Assembly: GCA_949318235.1 (NCBI GenBank)
Contig: OX439127.1
Coordinates: forward strand, 28,240,613 to 28,304,612
Direction of reading: 5' to 3'
Source: Ecdyonurus torrentis
Lineage: Eukaryota > Arthropoda > Insecta > Ephemeroptera > Heptageniidae
DNA: 64,000 nt
Shown here: in pieces, positions 1 to 11,000 of the stretch
How positions within the stretch are numbered: the stretch's first letter is position 1
Layout of the letters: each line of letters opens with the position of its first letter
Notes under the pieces: model-generated
Told to the model about the DNA's origin: nothing
Seen by the model: only the letters and a program-made list of their open reading frames with translations
Databases searched by the model: none
Position numbers and translations under genes: made by a program

Positions 1-59
1 GTTCACTTCGACGGGTAAGCATCGATATATATATATAATCATGTAAAACATATTTGTGC

Positions 60-410
60 AATACTAGCAATAATCAAGAAAAGGATAGAATTACCACCAA
101 GGGACTTACCACAGTAGAAGTTCTATGGAGAGGTTAAGGTGTCTTGTTTTACAGAGTTTTAGTTAAAAAAAATCGGGCAGTACAAGACAACACGCTGCTC
201 AGTGTGATATGTTCAAGTAAATCTCTTCTACATTGATTCATAATGTCATTAATATATGACGAAAGTTGTTAGTTATGAAAATTTTTACAACTAAAACTCA
301 GTGCCATGTGAGATCTTTAACTCTCCATAGAACTTCTACTGTGGTAAGGCCCTTGCTGGTAATTCTATCCTTTTCTTTATTATTGATCCTAACCACAATG
401 TTTTTTTTTT
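60..410. mobile_element. Foldback/MITE copy 1 (AAGGATAGAA family)
   Basis: Inverted arms lie at about 74-140 and 319-385. They share the words AGAAAAGGATAGAATTACC and CAGTAGAAGTTCTATGGAGAG on opposite strands. The interior (about 190-310) resembles the interior of the longer copy near 9.15-9.54 kb, so this is one member of a local family with further copies near 11.2 and 14.2 kb. The inner left arm is shortened. No coding capacity is seen. A clear target-site duplication was not found. Confidence 0.7.
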
Positions 411-964
411 CCTTAAAGTGACTGCAATGCTAACAGTTAAGAAATCAAAGGCATAGAAAACATGAAATAACATGTTCTTTTTTATCATTAAACATAAAAT
501 GGGATCTACAAAACTAATGGTAATTTTTACCAGAATGTAAATGTGGCCCAACAAGAGAGCGTGAAAAAACTGTAAAGTATGCAATTTGTGTGAATATTTC
601 TGTTTATGACGTCAGAAACAGGCAAAAACTAGTATGAAAATGTTGTGCGGGTTGCATAAATCAAAATTTTCTGATCACTGCTATGGCGCTACAATTGGGT
701 TTTAAGACCAATTATTGTTATTTATGTAAGTCCCATCAAGTGTTTTGTGCTATAAATGCTAATGTTTTCATGTTTTCTATGCCTTTAATTAACTGTATGC
801 CAAAGTGCATGTACAGTATATTTATTCGATCTCCTATTACTGTAATCTTTTTACTTTTCCTACCCCTGTGTCAACATAAAAACAATGTTACTAGCTTGTA
901 TCATGATATCATGCTCTCTGAAGCAACGGTTATATGTGACATATGAAATGAATATGTTTGTAAC
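411..964. other. Intergenic, no supported gene
   Basis: AT-rich sequence with short open frames only. A palindromic cAMP-response-like word TGACGTCA lies near 608-615. The frame starting at 683 has no recognisable motif, domain or convincing splice context. The first bases of the window (1-20) contain a donor-like GGGTAAGC that might close an exon from outside, but nothing confirms it. Confidence 0.5.
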
Positions 965-1248
965 CTATCGCTAAGTCCAAGGGTTATCATTAAGGTATGA
1001 GACATGGGTATTTGGATTTTTCTCATTTTTACATAAGTTGTAGTCCTAAACAATGTTAAATTTTTCCAGTGGTCAAAACTTTCAAACTCGGTTTTTTCCC
1101 GCCAAAATTCAAAAATTTAGTTTTCGTCACTCGCACCTTAGACTCTACTTTGTCGCACTGTAGCAGAAAAAGCAATTATTATACAAATTTAGTTCTAGTG
1201 CCAAATGATACACAAAATAGTGGACAACAAAATACCTGGCCGCTACTT

Positions 1249-1283
1249 TGACCTAGGTCAACTTTTAAGGTCACATAAGGTCA
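1249..1283 (+). promoter_or_regulatory. Cluster of nuclear-receptor-like AGGTCA half-sites
   Basis: TGACCTAGGTCA at 1249-1260 is an inverted pair of AGGTCA half-sites with no spacer. It is followed by AGGTCA at 1268-1273 and 1278-1283, a direct repeat with a 4 bp spacer (DR4). The same array occurs in mirror orientation at 3275-3309 in the other arm of the palindromic element. The half-site is the textbook nuclear-receptor recognition word. Binding here is inference. Confidence 0.4.
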
Positions 1284-2160
1284 AGTGAATAATTAAAACT
1301 TGATTTAAAAAAAAGCTCCAATTTACTATGAAAAAACGATATATACATGTTTTAGAACAACATTTCAGGATTACAAAACTGTTTTCAAAAGCATGGCCAA
1401 TTCATAAACTTTTATTTAAAAGTGATTTAGGTAGCGCCATATATGTAGTGCACTGCGCGTGTGCTCCGCGCCTTCCTCTCCTTACCGGCCAATATAACGT
1501 GAAGCACAAAACATTCAAATTAAAATGCACGCTTATAGTTATTACGACAAACTGTGCATTTTCATACCTGCAAATTTCATTAAAAAACATTTTTATTATA
1601 TTTTATATAATTTTTATATAATGCATTAAATTTTTTTTTTCCTGCAAATGTTTTTTATAGTTAAATGACAGTGTGGCTCGTGGAAAACAATACAGGATGT
1701 GATGTACACGAAAGAGCATATTTATGAAATAGAGAATTAAAATGTTAAAATGTGTTAAAACAATTAAACACTAAAGTTTGTGATAGCTTGCACGTGATGA
1801 TGCGCGCACGCTTGTTTGTCACTATATATTATACTCTGCTTCATCTCCTTGGCTTCTAATCTTGTACCTGACCGCAGATGGACTCAAGTGCATTCCACTG
1901 CAACATAATATACATATTATCGTATATATAACTGTTTTATATGTATATGCATAATGCATACAGTTGTATATATATATATATAATACTGTCTTATAGTAAT
2001 ATTGATAATTTTAAAGGCTTTAAATTGGACTGGTTATAAAACTTTTTTTTAATCGTTATGTCCAATCAATATTGTTAATATGAAATAATATTATAAATAT
2101 AAACTTACACTATTTGATGGCAAATATAGATGAAGTAGAACAAGAAGAAAATCGTTTAGC

Positions 2161-2463
2161 CTCGATTTTACCATCATCACAGCAGCACAACGCGCAAGTA
2201 TCCAGAGACCAAATGATAATCAAATAATTGAAGCTGTGAACTTCTATGAGTATGTATGTGGACTGCCTAGCATGGATCTCGTCGATTACATATCAGAAGA
2301 TGAGAATAAAAAGCAAGAAAAATCACTGGGTAAACGTTTCTCTCAAGCAAGACCTATTACAGGGACACAGGGATTTCACGCATTCTTGCATTGTGATGAT
2401 GGTAAAATCGAGGCTAAACGATTTTCTTCTTGTTCTACTTCATCTATATTTGCCATCATATAG
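2161..2463 (+). pseudogene. Captured coding fragment in the palindrome loop
   Basis: An open frame of about 100 codons without an internal stop crosses the unique loop and runs into the right arm, ending with TAG at 2461-2463. It encodes segments such as NFYEYVCGLPSMDLVDYI and, further on, PITGTQGFHAFL followed by KRFSSC. The frame has no start codon in good context at its beginning, and its 3' end is duplicated in reverse in the left arm. A pattern of GT..FH.F then a short spacer then FS vaguely recalls the end of uncharacterised proteins linked to transposons in invertebrates; that is recollection only. It looks like a fragment of a host or transposon gene carried by the foldback element. 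Function unknown. Confidence 0.45.
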
Positions 2464-3599
2464 TGTAAGTTTATATTTATAATATTATTTCATATTAACA
2501 ATATTGATTGGACATAACGATTAAAAAAAAGTTTTATAACCAGTCCAATTTAAAGCCTTTAAAATTATCAATATTACTATAAGACAGTATTATATATATA
2601 TACACAACTGTATGTATATACATATAAAACAGTTATATATACGATAATATGTATATTATGTTGCAGTGGAATGCACTTGAGTCCATCTGCGGTCAGGTAC
2701 AAGATTAGAAGCCAAGGAGATGAAGCAGAGTATATAGTGACAAACAAGCGTGCGCGCATCATCACGTGCAAGCTATCACAAACTTTAGTGTTTAATTGTT
2801 TTAACACATTTTAACATTTTAATTCTCTATTTCATAAATATGCTCTTTCGTGTACATCACATCCTGTATTGTTTTCCACGAGCCACACTGTCATTTAACT
2901 ATAAAAAACATTTGCAGGAAAAAAAAATTTAATGCGTTATATAAAAATTATATAAAATATAATAAAAATGTTTTTTAAGGAAATTTGCAGGTATGAAAAT
3001 GCACAGTTTGTCGTAATAACTATAAGCGTGCATTTTAATTTGAATGTTTTGTGCTTCACGTTATATTGGCCGGTAAGGAGAGGAAGGCGCGGAGCACACG
3101 CGCAGTGCACTACATATATGGCGCTACCTAAATCACTTTTAAATAAAAGTTTATGAATTGGCCATGCTTTTGAAAACAGTTTTGTAATCCTGAAATGTTG
3201 TTCTAAAACATGTATATATCGTTTTTTCATAGTAAATTGGAGCTTTTTTTTAAATCAAGTTTTAATTATTCACTTGACCTTATGTGACCTTAAAAGTTGA
3301 CCTAGGTCAAAGTAGCGGCCAGGTATTTTGTTGTCCACTATTTTGTGTATCATTTGGCACTAGAACTAAATTTGTATAATAATTGCTTTTTCTGCTACAG
3401 TGCGACAAAGTAGAGTCTAAGGTGCGAGTGACGAAAACTAAATTTTTGAATTTTGGCGGGAAAAAATCGAGTTTGAAAGTTTTGACCACTGGAAAAATTT
3501 AACATTGTTTAGGACTACAACTTATGTAAAAATGAGAAAAATCCAAATACCCATGTCTCATACCTTAATGATAACCCTTGGACTTAGCGCTATGTGTTT

Positions 3600-3763
3600 T
3601 AAATAAATAAAAAAATAAAAAAAATAAAAATACTGTGCAGCCAGTAGGCGTAGTGCTCTTGTGAACCTTTTAGAGTTGGGGAACTCTGGGAAGTGAGGGA
3701 GGGCACATATGGTTTGCTGGCTGCCTGTCTTACACCCCTCTTAGTGCACAATACTATATTACA
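3600..3763. other. Short spacer, nothing recognised
   Basis: A and T runs (about 3600-3630) are followed by unremarkable sequence between the palindromic element and the hAT-type MITE. Confidence 0.4.
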
Positions 3764-3930
3764 GTGTGAGGTAGGGATCGGCGATATTTAGAAAAGCATC
3801 GATACTCTTTACATGGGGTATTTTCATAAGTATTCAATAGTAATTAAAATGTATCGAAGAAAAGTATTATATGTCGGTAAAATCGAGTACTCTAATTTAT
3901 TGATATATATCACCTATCCCTAGTGTGAGG
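3764..3930. mobile_element. hAT-type MITE with 8 bp target-site duplication
   Basis: The element (3772-3922, 151 bp) begins TAGGGATCGGCGATA and ends with TATCACCTATCCCTA, its imperfect inverted copy. It is flanked on both sides by the exact 8 bp repeat GTGTGAGG (3764-3771 and 3923-3930). An 8 bp duplication with short terminal repeats is the hAT signature. Interior CGATA/TATCG words recur. There is no coding capacity. Confidence 0.85.
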
Positions 3931-3978
3931 ATGAGAGGTTTTCAATAGCAAGCCGGGTTTGCGTGAGTGATTGTTCAA

Positions 3979-4054
3979 CCAATTGGCGCATGCAGCTGCT
4001 GGGGCATTGCATATATAAAAACGCGCTGCCACTTACTTCCTCAGCTCAGTCAGT
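3979..4054 (+). promoter_or_regulatory. TATA plus arthropod-type initiator upstream of ribozyme repeat
   Basis: A CCAAT word at 3979-3983 is followed by TATATAAAA at 4012-4020. TCAGTCAGT follows at 4046-4054, so the first initiator A lies about 36 bases beyond the start of the TATA word. TCAGT is the arthropod initiator consensus. This arrangement looks like a polymerase II core promoter that would transcribe the following repeat with its hammerhead motif. The second copy of the repeat (5.98 kb) keeps the initiator but lacks the TATA word. Confidence 0.5.
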
Positions 4055-4468
4055 TATCAGATGTGGTGTGAGCCATCTCTAGCTGTACTGTCTGTTTGGT
4101 ATAAAGTGACACAAATATCGTTGAATATGCCATTATAAATTCTCACTTTTTACCTAACATACAGTACAGAGCTCTCTGCCAAGCCTAACTGATGAGTTCT
4201 AGATAAAGAATGAAAACGGTCTAAGGCCCAGAGTAAGCCTGGTGCTGTTTTATAAAGTTGTGCCTTTGATGTAGTTTGAGAACGTGAGATGCTAGGCAAA
4301 TCATATTTTATTTTGACATTGTATCCTCATCCCATAATGTATATTTTTAACTAGCTCAAGCTAGAATATTTGATCTCTAGTCCCAATATACAATATAAAA
4401 TAGAGAATCTTTGCGTTTTATAAATTTTCAATCTAAAGTGCTCTAATCCCTGCCAACTATTTTCTATA
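4019..4468 (+). mobile_element. Ribozyme-bearing repeat, copy A
   Basis: About 450 bp is shared with 5985-6360, from AACGCG near 4020 to CCAACTATTTTCTA near 4466. Copy A has about 74 extra bases (about 4099-4170) compared with copy B, between GTAC and GTACAGAGCTCTCTGCC. The repeat carries a hammerhead-like motif near its middle and no protein frame. Small non-coding retroelements with hammerhead motifs (retrozymes, and the termini of some Penelope-like elements) are known in animals, and this repeat fits that description. Its class is inferred, not proven. Confidence 0.6.
4172..4231 (+). ncRNA. Degenerate hammerhead ribozyme motif
   Basis: CTGATGAG (4189-4196) is followed by a short UUC/GAA stem II, then TGAAAA and CGGTC, and TAAGGC at 4222-4227. 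Compared with copy B it has one mismatch in stem I (GCCTAA against TAAGGC), a G-U closing pair in stem II, and a changed stem III (AACGGT instead of the self-complementary ACCGGT). It is probably inactive or weak. Confidence 0.6.
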
Positions 4469-4469
4469 C

Positions 4470-5097
4470 ATAGATAGATGAAGAAAAATTAAGGAATTGG
4501 AGATAGTAATGAGCTTAGATTGAAAGCTCAGTGATTTTAGAAAGCTTGAAAGGTGGTAGAGAAAATCATTTCTAACCCAGTCCCAAAAATGTATTAATGC
4601 ATAATCTTTCTAAGCTCATATCTTCCAATTTTTTTGAATCTACACTGCTTCTTATATGTAAAAAAAAACTGTCCTTTACAATCCAGAAAGTTAAGACTGC
4701 TGCTCTTTTCATTTTATTATTATTATTTTATCACAAAGAGCATGATTGTAATGTGCATTAAGTGCCTACAATACTATAAATCGTCGTGGTGCTCCTGCAA
4801 TGCCCGATGTCCATTTGACTATGGAAAATATATTTTGCTGCAAATGTTTTAATTTGAAGAAAAAAAAAATGGGGTTAATCTAACTTTTTTTTATGTCATT
4901 TTTAGGAAATAATACTCCTACAAAAAATTGCAAATCACTTCTGTATTACACACATGTTATTATTATAGGAAATGATGAGTAAGCCAAGCTCTTTGAAAAT
5001 AATTTAGTTGGTGAGAAGTCTACTCTAGAAGTTAATGGTTGTTGACCAATAATAAAGTACAAATATTAACACACATTTTGTGCTCGGTATTTTGCAG
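4470..5097. other. No supported gene; presumed UTP3 upstream intron
   Basis: AT-rich sequence. Because the first UTP3 exon seen (5098) starts inside the protein and is preceded by a good acceptor, this stretch is most likely intron. No upstream coding exon with the expected basic or acidic UTP3 N-terminus could be found here. Confidence 0.45.
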
Positions 5098-8000
5098 GAG
5101 GAGTTATTTGCTTTTGACGAGTCTGACTCGGGAGAAGAAGATAAGCTGGGGGAAGAAGAAGCAGAGGACATGGAGAGTGACATAGAAGGAGCTAAGAGTG
5201 ATGATGATTTGCCTGATGTACGTGCGTGGGGACAGAGTAAAAGAAATTACTATAGCGCAGATTATGTAGATGAGGACTATGGAGGTAAATTGCTTAGGTT
5301 TTGACTAAGAAAGTGCATACTGATAAAAATCTGGCGGTTATAGGACTTGGAGCACAGGAGGAAGAGGCAGCAGCTATGGAAGAAGAAGAAGCACGCAACA
5401 TACAAAAACGTTTAGTAGAACAACTAGAAGATGCAGACTTTTCTTTGGATGTTTTCACAGTCAATAAGGTATAGTAAATTCTTATGAAATGCTCATTTTT
5501 TAGAGTCTTTGCGATAGCATAAAATGACAAGTTTGCTGAAATGTATTCTAAACAGTCTTTATTTTTCATCAGAAACCTGCCCAACCAGTAGAAAAAGAGG
5601 AGACCACAAAAGAACAGATAAAAACAGATCTTCGTAAATTGACAAAACGACAAAAACTAGAGTTGTTACAAAAGGAATCTCCTGAATTTGCTGGATTATT
5701 AGAAGAATTTAAAGGTATTATGAAGAAAATTAAGGTGTTTGTACTATGTTTATGAATCGTTTTTGTAAATATCTACATAGGAGGAATAGTATTTAAGGGT
5801 GTAGGTGACTGGCTGATATCTGGCAAACTGAACGGTTGCAAAATATAAAATTAACATGAAATAAAGATGAAATGCTACTTAAAAGTTTAGTTGTGTCAAA
5901 CACATGAAAACATGATCGATGATGATGATGTTTGAGTTATTCCACTTTAAGGCCGGTGTACGGTCAACATATTTTTAAAATTTCACAAAACGCGACTGCC
6001 ACTTGCTTCCTCAGCTCAGTCAGTTAGCAGATGTGGTGTGAGCCATCTCTAGCTGTACAGAGCTCTCTGCCGAGCCTTACTGATGAGTCCTAGGTAAAGG
6101 ACGAAACCGGTCTAAGGCAAAGAGTAAGTCTGATGCTGTTTTATAATGTTGTGTCTTTGACGTAGTGTGAGAACGTGAGATGCTAGGCACATCGTATTTT
6201 ATTTTGACACTATACCTCCATCCCTTTAACGTCTACTTTTTAACTAGCTCAAGCTAGAATATTTGATCCCTAGTCCCAGTTTACTATTTAAATTAGAGAA
6301 TTTTCGCGTTTTATTAATTTTCAATTCAACGTGCTCTAATCTCTACCAACTATTTTCTAAATATTTTTTTTTTTAAACTTATTATTATTATTATTTCATG
6401 TTTTGCATCAAAATTAGATCTGGTTTACACGTCCTTGTTAAATACACGTTTGAGGCCTATTTTGTGTTCACTCGAGTTGTACGGACCCTTTAGTAATCAA
6501 CAGCTGCTTACCATAACGCTAGCAAAAAGTCCAAAAATAATAACAAAATAACTAAATTTTAATAAACCAATTGTAATAATTAAAAATAAAAAATAAATAT
6601 TTAATCATATTCATTTTTAAATCCTCCTCATTATTAGAGATGTGATCCAACTTAGTAAAGTTTGCATCAACGTGACGTGAAAGTTGGAACGTAGTCAAAT
6701 CTTACGTTTCACATCTTAACGTTTGTACGTTTCACGTCAAAGCAGGAACCATACCATTTAAAAACGTGCATGCCAACTTATACGTCAAACGTGAACTTAA
6801 ACGTATGTTTGCATAAACCAGCCTTTAAAAACAACACATAAATGTGAAAATTCAAACTTAAGTGCCAACTTTTTAATTCAAATTAGAAACTTTTTTTAAA
6901 ATTTAAAAAGTTATTTAAAATTTGTGTGCGGAAAAAAAATCATTCATTCAATTTTATTTGAAAATTATAGTATTTGTTTTGTTCAATATAAATAATGGAT
7001 AAAGAATCAATGTAAAGTTCCTCTTTTGAGAATTTCCACTCCAAGTCGATCACCCTCTACATTAAAGAAGAAACAAGTAGGGGGTGGGGGGGATTAAGTG
7101 AATCACCCCAATGAACCTTCTAGCTAGCTCTATTTAAATTGGCCATAATAAAGTTTTAAATCTAACTTAATTTTCTATTTTTAGAATGTGTTAAGAAACT
7201 CCATGAGCAACTGGAGCCTTTGAGAAGTTTAATTGTTGATGGCACCATACCTTCGTGCCCAGCTGCAGATTTCATCACTACACAGCATGAACTAGTTTTG
7301 AAGTAAGTTGATAGCTTTGTATACAAAATAAATGAAATGTTATCAGATTAGGATTTCGAGCGAGAGCAAGTTTTCCAGGAGATATAATAAAATACAGCAA
7401 AACCTTTTGTGTGTGTGGGGGGGGGGGGGGGGAGTTAAATTTAATAATAAAAAAATAGTATACAAACTCATATAGTGTTATTGCACTTCATTTATGCAAC
7501 AAAATTTATTCTGTACATGCTGCAATTTTAAGACAACAATTGTAAAGAACACAATATTAAAAAAAGAATCATAACCTTTAAGGCGGTGGGGAACCGACTT
7601 GGACCGGAAATCGCTAAAAGAACAACTATATTTTCTCAATAATTTTTTGTACATGATTTAATTCCAATAAAACAAACACTATAATTTTCAAATAAAACAA
7701 AGTAAATTTAAAAAATATGTTTTTTATACAAAAAAAAAAATTTTTAATGATATTTTTAATTGTAAAAAAGTTTCTAATTTGACTAAAATTTCCCGCTTAA
7801 ATTTGAATTTCCACATTTACATGTTATCTTTAAAGTGTAATAACTTAAATATTTGATCGTGTTTTCACATGTTTGACATAACTAAATTTTTAAGTAACAT
7901 TTCTTCTTCACTTTGTGTTATTTATTATTATTCGCAACCGTCCTAGTTTGCGAGATATCAGTCGGTCACCTACCCCCTTAATTTTTTTGTCATAAAAAAT

Positions 8001-11000
8001 TAAAGTGAAATGATATTTAAATAATATTTTGTTACCTGCCTATTTGGTGAGCTTTTTTTTTTTTTTTTTTTTTTTAATTTTATTTTTTTTACAGTAATTT
8101 AGCTTTGTTCTTTCATTTAAAATCAAGTTTTTGATAAAATTAGAAATTAGCCATACTTAATTGAAATGTAGCAAAATGTACTATTTTTGTTCAAAAATTG
8201 AAGGGGTGGGGGAACTATAAAAAAATTTCACCCCCCCCCCCCCCTCCCGGAAAAAGTCCACTGTTTTGTTTAGGGCTGTACAAAAATAGTTGAAACCGTA
8301 GGTGTAACCATATATTTCAACATTACAGCTACTGCTCCAATCTGAGCTACTACCTCCTACTCAAGGCTAGACGTATCTCTGTGCAAGCACACCCAGTCGT
8401 TAAGAGATTAGTTCAGTATCGCCAGCTCGTAGAGCAGTTGCAGAAAAATGTATCTCCTCTCTTAGAACAACAAATAGAAAATATTTTGGAACTTGCTGCA
8501 GCAGATAAGGTTCATATGGAGGCACCAGAAAGGTAAAGGAAACAAAAATTATATACGTACACTTCTATTTTTCAAACTTGGTGGACTTAAGTGGTATAAT
8601 ATACCAATAATACCTTTTTTTGGCTCTATACCTAGGTATTTAAATTGTTAAACAGTCCAAAAAAGTTTGATTCAAAATGAACATACTTACCTTTACAGAA
8701 AAGGAATTAAAATGGAAAATTTTCAACTACTGAATCATAATATTTTAAGTTTTCCTGAATATAAAACTAGTTTTGTTTGAGCATCCTTCTTATTTAAACA
8801 TTAAAGCAAGATCAAGACAGAATAATAAAAATTAAAAAGAGCAGATGTTTCAAAAAAAAAAATAATAATAATAATAAATAAAAATAGGCCTTATCAAAGG
8901 GAAGAAATCTCTGATTGTTGATAATTAAAAAGATTTCATAGAAAAACACATAACTACAATAGAAAAAAAAAAACAGAAGAAGATAGAAATAGAAGATAGC
9001 TTGAGCTTAGACTGACAGGAATGTTTTACTATTCCTTATTTTTTTACTAATATATCTGTGATTTTCTCTAAAATCTTTTTAATTATTGCACACGTAATTT
9101 TTCCTTAGTGCTATAGTTGTGTGAAAAATCTTGCTAGCTCTGAGATAAAGAAAAGGATAGAAAAACCAGCAAGGGCCTTACCACAGTAGAAGTTCTATGG
9201 AGAGGTCGAGGTCTTGCATGGCACAGTATAATGTTATAAAAGTTTCTTTATAACTGAGAGCTTTCGTCATATGATAATGACATTATCAATCAAAGGAGAA
9301 AATTACTTGAGCACAAGACAAGACACTGCTCAGTGATGTGCTCAAGTAATTTTCTCCTTTGATTGATAATGTCATTATCATATGACGAAAGCTCTCAGTT
9401 ATAAAGAAACTTTTATAACATTATACTGTGCCATGCAAGACCTCGACCTCTCCATAGAACTTCTACTGTGGTAAGGCCCTTGCTGGTTTTTCTATCCTTT
9501 TCTTTATCATTGATCCTAACCGCGATGGTTTTTTCCTTAAATTGATAGCTCTGAGATAGCAAGATTTTTCACTAAATTGTAACAGTAGGACATCTCTTCA
9601 CTATGGTGCTGGCTTCCCCTATTTCTTTTAATTTACTATCCCTAACTGCAATAGTTTCTTTTCCTTAATTTATCCCAAAACCCCAGAATATATGTATATG
9701 ATTAAACCGATGTCAAAATACATTTTTGGTCATAGACGAATTTATTGTTGCAAGTTTACGAAGTAAACATTATTTTACAGGCCAAAGAAGAAGTTGCTGA
9801 AGCTACTGAGTAAATCTGAAGACATTGAAAACTTAGTGAAAAAACAGCTAGCAAAGCAGCCTCGTGCACTCAAATTACAGAACTCTTCTGCTTCATTAAA
9901 TCTTGCCAAGGATTCAGATGACAGTAGTCAAGGTTTGTACATTGTTATGAAATTTGCATTAAATAGAATGATTGTATAATTTTATTATTAAAAACTTAGT
10001 ACTGTATAATATGTTTAGTAATCCATTAGCTCATATAAGCTTTATTGAATTAAATAGATTAAGATCACAAAATTATTTAAAGTGCTTTCAAAGTTTAAAG
10101 GCTAGTGCACACTAAATCATAAAACTATGCCACACAGAGATGCAAAATTTCCTAGTTATGTGACTAGTTATACAATAGCATTACATGATGTTATGATATT
10201 TTAATGGTGTCGCAGAGATGCTTATGACACTTGTTAAACAATACTGCAGGTAGAATTTTTAACTAATTCTGCAGTTTCCAAACCATTGTCAAGGTTTTAT
10301 AACCTCGTCATAACTAAAACTACCACAAGTTACCTAACAATAATTGATAAATAGAATACATAAGATAACAAAAAAGGTTTTAAAAATTGGGGAATGGGAG
10401 ATACTTAGCCTTGACTAACAGGGACACTTTGCATGTGAGAGAGAAATAGAAACCAAAATATTTCATACCAGATTATTCAAATAAAATGTGAGTACTTTCT
10501 TCCTCGCATGGAAGGCATGCCTGTCATTCAAGGCTTACTATCTCCCATTCCCCCAATTTTACCAAACTTACTGTGATTCTTTATCCAATGATTCTTCTAT
10601 TCAATCTTTTTATGAGTCATGTATTGCAAAGTCAAGTTTTTGGTAATTGTTATTAAGTTACCTAACAATGTTAGTTGGAATGATTATGATTACATAACAA
10701 TTGTGCATCTCTAATGCCAACATGAGAATTCACCATTACAAAAATACTTCATTTTATATGCAAAACTTAAAAGTCAACATGGTTTTATGGCCTAGTGTAT
10801 GTTTACTAGGAAAATATATTGCTTATGGAAAGAAAGAAGAAAAACAATAACTTTAATTTTAATTATATGACTGTTTCTTGATAGAAGAAGAAGAAGGAGG
10901 AGCAGAGGTTGATAATGCAGAGGAAAATGATGACAAAGAGGAAGGAAGACGTGGCATCACTTATCAGATTGCTAAGAACAAAGGCCTTACACCATATCGC

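Larger units (their letters stand above)
969..3589. mobile_element. 2.6 kb near-perfect palindromic (foldback) element
   Basis: Two arms of about 1.2 kb (969-2180 and 2391-3589) are reverse complements with only scattered differences. About 210 bp of unique sequence separates them. Long stretches match over the whole arm, for example a 97-residue frame at 1328-1621 (+) that recurs unchanged at 2937-3230 (-). The outer termini read CGCTAAGTCCAAGGG on both sides. They are flanked by a direct repeat CTAT (965-968 and 3590-3593), a candidate 4 bp target-site duplication. The loop and inner right arm carry an open coding fragment, listed separately. The high arm identity suggests a recent event or ongoing homogenisation. 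No transposase is present, so the element would be non-autonomous; its superfamily is not identified. Confidence 0.8.
5950..6833. mobile_element. Nested TTTAA-flanked element with ACGT-rich ends
   Basis: This is inserted inside the intron 3 MITE. The ends GGCCGGTGTACGG and (inverted) GGCTGGTTTATGC are imperfect terminal repeats, flanked by TTTAA at 5945-5949 and 6834-6838. The right end contains many ACGT words (about 6665-6810). It has itself received ribozyme repeat copy B. Confidence 0.6.
5797..7061. mobile_element. TTAA-flanked MITE in UTP3 intron 3, split by later insertions
   Basis: It begins after TTAA (5793-5796) with GGGTGTAGGTGACTGGCTGA and ends before TTAA (7062-7065) with a decayed inverted terminus. 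Its outer parts (5797-5945 and about 6839-7061) align in reverse complement with the intact copy in intron 4 (7582-7977). The middle is a separate inserted element. TTAA target duplications are typical of piggyBac-like elements; the assignment is by this feature only. Confidence 0.65.

Noticed and set aside
1..20. Possible end of a UTP3 N-terminal exon at the window start (a VHFDG-like reading before GGTAAGC)
   Set aside because: That reading leaves a phase that does not fit the exon at 5098 without an extra exon, and too little sequence is present to judge.
1328..1621. 97-residue frame found in both arms of the large palindrome
   Set aside because: Duplicate copies are explained by the palindrome itself, and the sequence is AT-driven with no recognisable domain.
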